DNA of 64,000 nucleotides, from assembly GCF_002022685.1 (NCBI RefSeq), contig NZ_CP019789.1, forward strand, positions 1 through 64,000, read 5' to 3'. Position numbers and translations under genes: made by a program. Below, piece after piece: positions 38,269 through 50,119 of the stretch (position 1 is its first letter; each line of letters begins with the position of its first letter). The DNA comes from Bartonella schoenbuchensis R1 (GTDB lineage Bacteria > Pseudomonadota > Alphaproteobacteria > Rhizobiales > Rhizobiaceae). A model generated the notes under the pieces. It had not been told where the DNA came from. It did not search any database and saw nothing but the letters and a program-made list of their open reading frames with translations.

Positions 38269-39189
38269 TTAAGCAGCATTTATTTCAGAAAATACTGTTT
38301 GAGGATTTTGAGATGATGGGTAAGAAGGTTTTTGGGGTACAGAATGTTTCATCATCAAACGTAAAAGCCGTGCAATAGTGGCTTTCATTTCCAAGCGTGA
38401 TACAACCATATCAATCATACCATGATTAAGCAGATATTCACTACTTTGGAAGCCTTCTGGTAAAGTTTCACGAATGGTTTGTTGAATGACACGTGGCCCC
38501 GCAAAACCAATCATGGCTCCAGGTTCAGCAATGTGGATATCTCCTAACATCGCATAAGAAGCAGTTACACCACCAGTGGTAGGGTTGGTTAGAACCACAA
38601 TATAGGGAAGTTTTGCTTCTTTCATCATTTCAATTGCTACTGTTGTACGGGGCATTTGCATTAGTGACAATATTCCTTCTTGCATTCGTGCTCCACCAGA
38701 AGCAGCAAAAAGGACCAAAGGACATTTATCTTCAATGGCAGTGTGAAAAGCTTTGATAATAGCTTCTCCTGAGGCCATGCCAAGTGATCCACCCATAAAG
38801 GCAAAGTCTTGAACAGTGGCAATAATTGGTAAGCCTTCAATAGTTCCTCGTGCATTTAAAATATTATCATCAACACCAAGTTTAGAGCGATATTCTTTTA
38901 ACCGATCAGTATAGCGTTTTGTATCGCGAAATTTTAATGGGTCTGTGACAACTTTTGGATTTTCAAGTAATGTATAAACACCATCATCAAAAAAATGCAT
39001 AAGACGATTTTTGGCACTAATGCGCATGTGATGACCAGAAGAAGGACTCACATATTGATTAGCTTCTAAATCTTTATGAAATACCATTTCCCCATTAGTA
39101 GGATCTTTGATCCATAGATTGTCCGGAATTTCGCGGCGACCTAATATAGAATTAATTTTAGGACGAACATAATTTGTAATCCAATTCAT
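38269..39189 (-). CDS. accD: Acetyl-CoA carboxylase carboxyltransferase subunit beta
   Basis: AccD pairs with AccA to transfer the carboxyl group from biotin to acetyl-CoA, the first step of fatty-acid synthesis. The 306-residue protein has the crotonase-like core with [15 protein letters not shown] and [20 protein letters not shown]. The N-terminal region that forms a four-cysteine zinc ribbon in E. coli AccD aligns here ([14 protein letters not shown]) but has no cysteines. From memory related Rhizobiales also lack the full set. A strong AGGGAGG ribosome site precedes the ATG. In relatives trpFBA lie upstream of accD; here there is a gap. Confidence 0.95.
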   Translation of the reverse strand: MNWITNYVRPKINSILGRREIPDNLWIKDPTNGEMVFHKDLEANQYVSPSSGHHMRISAKNRLMHFFDDGVYTLLENPKVVTDPLKFRDTKRYTDRLKEYRSKLGVDDNILNARGTIEGLPIIATVQDFAFMGGSLGMASGEAIIKAFHTAIEDKCPLVLFAASGGARMQEGILSLMQMPRTTVAIEMMKEAKLPYIVVLTNPTTGGVTASYAMLGDIHIAEPGAMIGFAGPRVIQQTIRETLPEGFQSSEYLLNHGMIDMVVSRLEMKATIARLLRLMMKHSVPQKPSYPSSQNPQTVFSEINAA

Positions 39190-40154
39190 TTGGCAACCTC
39201 CCTTTAGATGTTATACACTTTATATGGCTTAAGGGCATATTGGGATTGAATAGTCGGATTCTTTTGACTGATTAATCAACTATTTGTTTTATTTTTTACC
39301 AGTGTTGGCTTTCAATATATCATTTTAACTTCCCTTGTTTATTTAATAGAGCAACAATGGCATGAGTTGAGAGTATTTCCTTTAATAAATCTGTTAACAA
39401 TTTTAGCAATATAGTTTGCTTGTTTATTTATTTGAATATTAAATCCTATTGTAGCAGGTAAGCATGTATTGTTTGGTCACTTTAACTGTAGAGTTACTCT
39501 GGTTAATCAAAGATATTTCCTTTAATATTGATTAGTGACATTTACTGCAAAAACATAATAGACAAAATTTAAACTATTTTGCAAATTTTTGATATCTGTT
39601 TGTTACTGACTGTTAAGATATTGATAGATAAAATAAAATTTCATTATTCATTTTAGCAGGAAAATTTTTCATCTGTTTTTTGTGATAAGTCAACAATGAT
39701 TCAATTATCAACCAAATAATATAAATTTTCAGCCAAAAGAACTTTAATACTATAGCATTATAATAACTTGTAAAATAATGAGAGCAAAAGTTTATATGGG
39801 AAAATGCTGTCCATAAAAATGGATTAAAAATCTACTTCAATTTATGAATACATGCTGTGGTGTTTTGAAACATTAATTTATAAGTATATGGCTTTAAAAG
39901 CGGCATGATAATCTCAATTACAAGTATTACTAGCTTAAGCTGTGCCTTTATAAGGAAAATAAAACCAATAAAATAAACACGTTTTATTAATAAAATTAAT
40001 TATTTCAATAGATTATCATATTTTAAATATGTAATTTTGTATTTTTTAGTATCGTCAGATTATATTAAATATAAAATTAATTCTGGCATGAAATGCCTCT
40101 TTCGTAGATCGACTATTTGACTTGATTGAGTATAAATTATTTTTTGGATGTAAG
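39190..40154. other. Gene-free region upstream of accD
   Basis: About 965 bases with no credible gene on either strand. The trp genes found here in free-living relatives are absent and I found no recognisable fragment. A five-pair GGCAT/ATGCC hairpin (40085-40097), followed on the minus strand by a T-rich stretch, may terminate the EI24-family gene. Confidence 0.45.
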
Positions 40155-40874
40155 TTATTTTAATGTAATAAGTGTAGAGTGATTATGGGGGAGCATTTTA
40201 TATAAATATGTCATAAAGGCAGCCGCAAAAAGTGGTGTTACTAAATTAACAATGGGAATAGAAACGAAAAACGCAATCACCAAACCAGCCCAAAATACTG
40301 TCATATGATGGATGCGTAAAAAACTATGGGCTTCTTTCTGAGATTGAAAACGATAAGCAGAGAGTAAAAAATATTCACGACCTAGCATATAGCCATTAAT
40401 AACGTAAAAAGCGATCAAATTAACACCTGGTATGAAAAATAAAATAAAGGCAATTGCGTTACCTAAAAGGCTTATGACAGCAAATTTTAAAGAGAGAATA
40501 AGCGAAGACGTAAACGACATAGTTTGCCCAACAGGTTCATTGGGATAATCTTCTTTTTCAATAATTTCAGCGGCAGCATCAACGAAAAAACTGCCAATTA
40601 TAGCAGTAGTTGGAGCAATCAGAAAAGGCGCTAAGAAAGCTAGACCAAAGTTAAGAATGATTAATGTGCTAAGTTTTAATAATCCTGTCCAATCTGTTAA
40701 TATGGGAAAAAAATGCGTAACCCAAAGCCAAAGATAAGGCATAAAAAGCTTGTTTATGAGTAGCCATATAATGATGAAAACAACACAAGTAAGCCCCAAA
40801 ATTTTCAACATCATAATGCAATATTGCGGGGTAAAAAGGCGTTTTAGAGCCAAATAAGTAGCGGTAAAAATCAT
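40155..40874 (-). CDS. EI24/CysZ-like membrane protein
   Basis: This is a 239-residue inner-membrane protein with about four to six hydrophobic helices and the EI24 (PF07264) layout. It has an early long helix (GLTCVVFIIIWLLI), then FLAPFLIAPTTAIIGSFFVDAAAEIIE, and the paired helices ending in IPGVNLIAFYVINGYMLGREYF. CysZ members of the family transport sulfate in E. coli; whether this one does cannot be told. No cysteine genes adjoin it. Confidence 0.82.
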   Translation of the reverse strand: MIFTATYLALKRLFTPQYCIMMLKILGLTCVVFIIIWLLINKLFMPYLWLWVTHFFPILTDWTGLLKLSTLIILNFGLAFLAPFLIAPTTAIIGSFFVDAAAEIIEKEDYPNEPVGQTMSFTSSLILSLKFAVISLLGNAIAFILFFIPGVNLIAFYVINGYMLGREYFLLSAYRFQSQKEAHSFLRIHHMTVFWAGLVIAFFVSIPIVNLVTPLFAAAFMTYLYKMLPHNHSTLITLK

Positions 40875-41102
40875 AAACGATAGATAAGAAGAGAAGAATA
40901 GAAAACAAGAGATAGATTAAATAAATTAACATCATCATAGCTCATATTAATGGTGTTTTATATAAGCTCTGTTTGGTAAATTATATGGTCCTTACGTAAA
41001 TTGTATTAATTAAAATTTATCTCTTATTTTATGTTGTGTTTTTAAAACATCATCAACTTTTAAAAATTTTTATTTTATTGAAACAAGAAGCTCTTTCTTC
41101 TT

Positions 41103-42496
41103 CTAATCAGTGGGGGAAAGAGAATGAAAAAATGACACAATAATCTTTGCTAATTTTTCAGCTACTTGTTGTTTACTCATACATGGCCATTGTTCAACAG
41201 TTTTTCTACTGACCAGACAAATTCTGTTTGTATCTCCACCCATTACGCTTGTTCCATCAGTGTGGAGAGAAACATCGTTTGCAAGAATGAAATCTGCTCC
41301 TTTTTGAACACATTTTTTTTGTGCGTTCACAATAATGTCACATGTTTCAGCAGCAAAACCAACAACGAGTGGGGGGCGGTTTGAAGCATGACCGATAGTT
41401 GCCAAAATATCAGGATTTTCAACCATATGCAAAGATGGTGGGATTTTGTTATTCTCCTTTTTGATTTTTTGTAAAGATTGCGTTTGGCTACGCCAATCAC
41501 AAACAGCAGCAACAAAAATAGCACCATCAGCAGGTAGTGCAGCTTGAACAGCTTCTAACATCTGACAAGCCGTTTCCACGTGAATAGTTTTTACATTTTG
41601 TGGGTCAGGAAGATCAACAGGTCCACAAATAAGTGTTACTTTAGCCCCCAAGTTGGCTAAAGCTGTTGCAACTGCATGGCCTTGTTTGCCTGAAGAGCGA
41701 TTGGCAAGATAACGTATCGGGTCAATTGGTTCGTATGTGGGGCCAGAAGTAACAATAAAATGACGACCAGAAAGCGGTTTTTCTTGCTCCCTCAAAAGAG
41801 TTTCTACTGAGGCTACAATGGTTAAGGGTCACTCATACGTCCATAACCTATTTCATCTCGTTCAGCCATTTTACCATTTTCTGGCCCTACTATATGAACC
41901 CCATCAGCATGCAATTGTGCGACATTACGTATAGTTGTAGGATGAGCCCACATAGCCGGATTCATAGCTGGCGCAATCAAAAGTGGACAACGTGCTGCTA
42001 AAAGCACACAACCAGCTAGATCATCTGCTATACCGACGGCCATTTTTGCAATACGATCAGCAGTAGCCGGTGCTAAAATAATTAAATCAGCATTACGTGC
42101 TAGCCGAATATGGCTAATATCATGATCTTTTTCACGTGAAAATAAATCACTATAGACATCACCTCCATTCAGAGCTTCAGCTGCTAAGAGGGTAACAAAT
42201 TTTTGAGCCGCTTTTGTCATAATAATGTTCAAATGCGCTCCACGTTCTTGTAAACGACGAATCAAATCAAGTGCTTTATAGGCAGCAATTCCACCGCCGA
42301 TAATGAAAAGCACAGATTTTGATTGCAATGATTGCATTTCAGCAGTACTTGCTTGTAATGGTGGTGTGGATAATGCGGTGGGATTGCTTAACAAACGACG
42401 GGCTTCTTCTTCCATAGAAACACCATTTTGTGCTGCTCGTGTACGCAACATTGCTTTGGCTTCAGGTGAAAGATTACGGATAGTGATACTGGCCAT
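41103..42496 (-). CDS. coaBC: CoaBC (phosphopantothenate-cysteine ligase/decarboxylase) with FitA-like N-terminus; frameshifted
   Basis: CoaBC makes 4'-phosphopantetheine from phosphopantothenate and cysteine. The decarboxylase half (42496-41822) contains IGGGIAAYKALDLI, the active-site His in DISHIRLARNAD and APAMNPAMW. The ligase half (41821-41103) contains TSGPTYEPIDPIRYLANRSSG. Between them the frame breaks at about 41824: one missing base in CCCTTAACC yields a premature TAA; restoring it gives one 464-residue protein of normal layout. As CoA synthesis is essential, this may be an error or reinitiation at TTG 41795. The first 40 residues (ASITIRNLSPEAKAMLR, then GVSMEEEARRLL) are a FitA/Arc-type ribbon-helix-helix domain, unusual for CoaBC. 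Confidence 0.9.
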
Positions 42497-42568
42497 AAAA
42501 TGCTTCCAAAGGAATAAAGTGATTTCAATGATTTCATAAACTTTATTCTTTTTAGCATATTAAGCAAA

Positions 42569-44155
42569 TTAGAAAAAATGAAAAAGAAAAAAGCCTAGAA
42601 TAATGAGACAAAGGGTCGTGATAAATAAATTATAACGGCTATAACGGTAATTGCGATTTTGTTCTAAAACAAAGTGCTTAAAGGTGGGGGGGGAAAGATA
42701 CAGTCCTGTTTTTGTCATTTGGTTGAGATTTTCTTCTATACGTTGAAAGTTTTTCACTAATTTTGGTGTTTGACGTGCTAGTGAAAACAGTGCTTGTGCT
42801 CCCTCATTAAAATCTTGGATAAGTCCCATAGGTCCTAAATTTTTGCCAATCCATTCTTTAACAACGGGTTCAGAGGCTTTCCACATGTTAAAAGCTGGGT
42901 CCAATGTGCGAGCTACACCTTCTACAACAATCATAGTTTTTTGCAGTAACAAAAGTTCAGGTCGAGTTTTCATGTCAAATAATTCAGTAACTTCAAACAA
43001 AAGCGTGAGTAATTTAGCCATGGAAATGCTTTGTGCTGATTGTCCGTGAATGGGCTCACCAATAGCTCGGTTGGCTTGAGCAAAACTTTCAATACTGTGA
43101 TGAGGTGGTACATATCCTGCTTCAAAGTGGGCGCGTGCCACTCGATAGTAATCACGAGTAATAAAACCATAAAGAATTTCAGCGAGGAAATATTTTTCTT
43201 TTTTACTAAGCCGCCCTGTAATTCCTAAATCAACTGCAACAATACACCCTTGTTGATCTACAAATAAATTACCAGGATGCATGTCAGCATGAAAAAAACC
43301 ATCCCGTAATGTGTGGCGAAGGAAAGATTGAATAAGCGTGGTTGCTAGATTTTTTAAATCAAAACCTGCTTCTTTAAGTGCTGGAATATTAGACATTTTT
43401 ATGCCATCAATCCATTCCATCGTTAAAACATCGCGCCCTGTTCTTTCCCAATCAACAAGAGGCACCCGAAAACCTACATCATTTTGAATATTTTCAGCCA
43501 TTTCTGATAGAGCAGCTGCTTCTAAGCGTAAATCCATTTCAATGCGGGTAGTTTGTGCCAGAGTTTCAACAACACGAACAGGGCGTAAACGTCGAGAAGC
43601 GGGGATATAACGCTCCTGCAAACGGGCAATAAGGTAGAAACTTTTAAGATCTTTGGCAAAACGAGTTCTGATATTGGGGCGGATAACTTTAACAGCACAT
43701 TTTTTTTTATGACCTGTTTCATCATAATATTCAGCTGGGTGAACTTGAGCAACAGAAGCAGCAGCAATAGGTGGGCAAAAGTCTATGAATAAATCATCCA
43801 TAGGGCGACCTAGCGAACTTTCAATTTGGGCAATAGCTGCAGTACAAGGAAATGTTTGGACACAGTCTTGTAGCTGTGCCAGATCTTTAGCAATATCACG
43901 CCCTACAATGTCAGGTCGGGTGGCAAGAAATTGACCAAGCTTAATATAAGAGGGGCCAAGTTTATTAATGGCGTGTGACATATTTTCAGATCGGTGCTTC
44001 TTTTTTGTTTTACGCCGTGCTAAAATTCTTGCTATATGGTGACATGTCGCTAAAGGGCCATGAAGACCTTCTCTGGGAAGAGCACTAAGAACACCCTCGC
44101 GCGCTAAAATCCATCCTGCGCGCATAAGTTGGAAATAAGCGGAAATTTGTACCAT
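42569..44155 (-). CDS. ubiB: Ubiquinone biosynthesis protein UbiB (ABC1/ADCK-type kinase-like)
   Basis: UbiB is an atypical kinase-like ATPase needed for ubiquinone synthesis, acting at the inner membrane. The 528-residue protein has the family KxGQ motif (KLGPSYIKLGQFLATRPD), a QVHPAEY segment with AVKVIRP (the ATP-binding Lys), DGFFHADMHPGN (catalytic loop) and AVDLGITGRL (metal-binding). A C-terminal hydrophobic segment (LFITTLCLIILGFFLFHF) anchors it. It follows ubiE by three bases, the usual ubiE-ubiB order in alphaproteobacteria, with coaBC downstream. Confidence 0.95.
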   Translation of the reverse strand: MVQISAYFQLMRAGWILAREGVLSALPREGLHGPLATCHHIARILARRKTKKKHRSENMSHAINKLGPSYIKLGQFLATRPDIVGRDIAKDLAQLQDCVQTFPCTAAIAQIESSLGRPMDDLFIDFCPPIAAASVAQVHPAEYYDETGHKKKCAVKVIRPNIRTRFAKDLKSFYLIARLQERYIPASRRLRPVRVVETLAQTTRIEMDLRLEAAALSEMAENIQNDVGFRVPLVDWERTGRDVLTMEWIDGIKMSNIPALKEAGFDLKNLATTLIQSFLRHTLRDGFFHADMHPGNLFVDQQGCIVAVDLGITGRLSKKEKYFLAEILYGFITRDYYRVARAHFEAGYVPPHHSIESFAQANRAIGEPIHGQSAQSISMAKLLTLLFEVTELFDMKTRPELLLLQKTMIVVEGVARTLDPAFNMWKASEPVVKEWIGKNLGPMGLIQDFNEGAQALFSLARQTPKLVKNFQRIEENLNQMTKTGLYLSPPTFKHFVLEQNRNYRYSRYNLFITTLCLIILGFFLFHFF

Positions 44156-44158
44156 TTT

Positions 44159-44941
44159 TCAGATCTTCCAGCCTGAATGTAATGCTGCAATAGCACCGGT
44201 GAGGTTACGATATGATACTCGCGAGAAACCTGCACGACTAATCATATGGGCAAAATCATCTTGTTTGGGAAATTTACGAATGGATTCAACCAAATAGCGA
44301 TAAGCATCGCCATCACCAGTAATGAGTTGACCAAGTTGGGGAATGGCATGAAAAGACCAAAGATCATAAATTTTATCAAGAAAAGGCATTTCGACATTTG
44401 AAAACTCTAAACATAAAAAACGCCCGCCCGGTTTTAAAACACGCAAAGCCTCTTTGAGAGCTTTATCAATATGTGGCACATTGCGAATTCCAAAAGCAAT
44501 TGTATAAGCATCAAAGCTTTGATTTTCAAAAGGAAGATCTTCTGCATTGGCTTCAACAAAATCAATAAAAGGAGCAAGACCATTTTTATGCGCACGCTCT
44601 TTGCCAATGTTGAGCATCGAATTATTAATATCAAGTACTGTAGCGTGAACTTGTTTGTGTGAAGCATTGAGAATACGAAAAGCGATATCACCCGTGCCAC
44701 CAGCTACATCAAGAATTTTCCAGCCAGAAATCGCTGGTGGAGAGAGCCATGCAACCATGGAATTTTTCCACATACGGTGCAGCCCAAGAGACATAATGTC
44801 ATTCATTTTGTCGTAGTTTGTCGCAACAGAATGAAATACATCATCGACCATAGATTGCTTTTGCATTTCATCAACTTTTGTGAAACCAAAAGAATATTCC
44901 ATGCCACCGTCAGCCCCTACGCGTTTCATTTCAGTTGGCAT
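44159..44941 (-). CDS. ubiE: Demethylubiquinone/demethylmenaquinone C-methyltransferase
   Basis: UbiE carries out the SAM-dependent C-methylation of the ubiquinone ring. The 260-residue protein has motif [17 protein letters not shown], the family signature [17 protein letters not shown] in the first third and [24 protein letters not shown] toward the middle. The C-terminal segment [17 protein letters not shown] is typical. It is the first gene of the ubiE-ubiB-coaBC cluster; about 115 bases separate it from gyrB upstream. Confidence 0.96.
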   Translation of the reverse strand: MPTEMKRVGADGGMEYSFGFTKVDEMQKQSMVDDVFHSVATNYDKMNDIMSLGLHRMWKNSMVAWLSPPAISGWKILDVAGGTGDIAFRILNASHKQVHATVLDINNSMLNIGKERAHKNGLAPFIDFVEANAEDLPFENQSFDAYTIAFGIRNVPHIDKALKEALRVLKPGGRFLCLEFSNVEMPFLDKIYDLWSFHAIPQLGQLITGDGDAYRYLVESIRKFPKQDDFAHMISRAGFSRVSYRNLTGAIAALHSGWKI

Positions 44942-45057
44942 ATGTGACGACCTTTCTTATTTTTCTTTTATGTAAATGAAGAATAGAGAAAATTCTCACA
45001 TACAAAAAAGTAATACGCAAAACCCATGGCGCTTAAGTTTAAAACAAAAAAGTACTT

Positions 45058-48171
<3,114 letters not shown>

Positions 48172-49704
48172 TTAACCAATAGTTGTTAATTTTTCATTGT
48201 TTAATCGATAGGAAATGGCTTCTGCAAGATGATGGCGTGAAAGTTGATCTGCTTCATCAAGATCAGCGATAGTACGTGCAACTTTGAGGATACGGTGATA
48301 AGCGCGTGCAGAAAAGCACATTTTTTCACTAATATCTTGTAGCAATGTGGTCGCACTTTGATCTGGAATAGCAATTTGTTCAATAATTTTGCCAGGGCAA
48401 TCACCGTTGGTGCGAATATGACCAAGGCCCAATTTTGCAAAACGTTTGGCTTGAATAACACGGGTTCGTGCAACGCGTTTTGCAACGTCACAGCTTTTTT
48501 CGGACTGTTCTGGTTGCATGAGATCCATAGCTGTTAGGGCTGGCACACAAATGCGTAAGTCAATACGATCGAGTAAAGGGTTAGAAATACGAGCTTGATA
48601 ATCGCTCTGACAGCGTGGACCTTTAGCACAAACATGGCCTTCTTCGCCTGCCATGCCACATCGACAAGGATTCATTGCAGCAATGAGTTGGATGCGAGCG
48701 GGATAATTAATATGGTGATTAGCGCGGGCAACAATACATTCTCCACTTTCTAAGGGTTGGCGAAGAGAATCAAGGACTTGTGGAGAAAATTCAGGCAATT
48801 CATCGAGAAATAAAACGCCATTATGCGCAAGTGTTACTTCTCCTGGTTTTCCTTTGAGTCCACCACCAATTATTGCTGCCATGGAAGCAGAATGATGAGG
48901 AGAGCGAAAGGGACGGTGGCGTGAAATGGTATTGTGTACTGTTTCTCCAGTAATAGAGGCGATCAAACAAACATCTAAAAGCTCACGGCTATCAAGAGGC
49001 GGTAAAATAGAAGGTAAGCATTGAGCCAACATAGATTTTCCTGCGCCAGGAGGACCTACAAATAAAAGGTTATGCCGTCCAGCTGCGCATACTTCTAAAG
49101 CACGTTTGGCGGCTTTTTGTCCTTTAATCTCACAAAGGTCTGGTAACTCAGTTTGGATTGTGTATTGGCGTGGTTGTGGACGCTTTAGGATTTGTGTTCC
49201 TTTAAAGTGGTTGACAATAGCAAGAAGTGTATCGGGTGCGAGAATATCCATATCTGCATTTGCCCATGCAGCTTCAGGTCCGCATTGGTGGGGACAAATT
49301 AATCCTTTATTAAGTGATAAAGCTGTCATTGCGGTTGGTAAAACCCCGTTGACAGCAGTAATAGAGCCATCCAGTGATAATTCTCCTAAAATGATATAGT
49401 CCTGTGCTATTTGAGGGGGAAGAAGTCCCATAGCGAGCATTAAGCCTATTGCAATAGGAAGATCATAATGTGAACCTTCTTTAGGTAAATCAGCTGGTGC
49501 AAGATTAATCGTAACTCGTTTATTGGGCATGGAAAGTCCACAAGCATGCAGGGCTGCTTGCACACGTTCACGGCTTTCTGCGATAGCTTTATCTGCCAAT
49601 CCAACAATAGCCATTCCTATCCTACCAGGAGCAATCATAACCTGCACATCAACAGGGATTGCTTCTAAACCACGAAAAGCAATTGTTGTAACACGCGCGA
49701 CCAT
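48172..49704 (-). CDS. comM: YifB/ComM family Mg-chelatase-like AAA+ ATPase
   Basis: This 510-residue protein belongs to the YifB/ComM family, whose ComM member is a hexameric helicase promoting branch migration in natural transformation. It has an N-terminal Lon-protease-like domain (ARVTTIAFRGLEAIPVDVQV onward), Walker A GPPGAGKSML, Walker B VLFLDELPEF and a C-terminal Mg_chelatase_C domain. A four-cysteine cluster (NPCRCGMAG through CAKGPRC) lies between. I chose the ATG at 49704, which has GGGGGAGA upstream; a 19-residue longer frame has no such site. Its role in Bartonella is not known. Confidence 0.92.
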   Translation of the reverse strand: MVARVTTIAFRGLEAIPVDVQVMIAPGRIGMAIVGLADKAIAESRERVQAALHACGLSMPNKRVTINLAPADLPKEGSHYDLPIAIGLMLAMGLLPPQIAQDYIILGELSLDGSITAVNGVLPTAMTALSLNKGLICPHQCGPEAAWANADMDILAPDTLLAIVNHFKGTQILKRPQPRQYTIQTELPDLCEIKGQKAAKRALEVCAAGRHNLLFVGPPGAGKSMLAQCLPSILPPLDSRELLDVCLIASITGETVHNTISRHRPFRSPHHSASMAAIIGGGLKGKPGEVTLAHNGVLFLDELPEFSPQVLDSLRQPLESGECIVARANHHINYPARIQLIAAMNPCRCGMAGEEGHVCAKGPRCQSDYQARISNPLLDRIDLRICVPALTAMDLMQPEQSEKSCDVAKRVARTRVIQAKRFAKLGLGHIRTNGDCPGKIIEQIAIPDQSATTLLQDISEKMCFSARAYHRILKVARTIADLDEADQLSRHHLAEAISYRLNNEKLTTIG

Positions 49705-50119
49705 AAGTCTCCCCCTTTTTTTGATTGCGAAAAAACAATCATATCTGCCTATAAAAATCAAGCAGGGTCTGTGTGTGATGTTTTTGATGGAGCAATTTAT
49801 TTGTACATATAAATAAATATATACAAGTTTTATGGCGTAGTTACAGATGGGGATTTACATAAATTTAACTATGGTAACATTACGGCTCAAGATATTATAG
49901 AATGAGCTAATAAGGATGTTTAAAAAAAGAAAAAGGAGACTATTTGTTTTTATAATATCATAGGCTTATAAACACAGGAAAATGATATGATATCACCATA
50001 AAATATTGTTTGATATAATCAAATGCGTGAAGAATTTAAAAAACAGACATATTTATTTTCTTTTTAGATGTTATGTATAAAAAACATACTATAGAATATT
50101 TATTTTAAGAGTATCTGAT
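49705..50119. other. Divergent intergenic region comM-tamA
   Basis: About 415 bases between divergently oriented genes. It is AT-rich, with no frame or hairpin worth naming. Promoters for both genes are expected here but none was clear enough to call. Confidence 0.4.
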
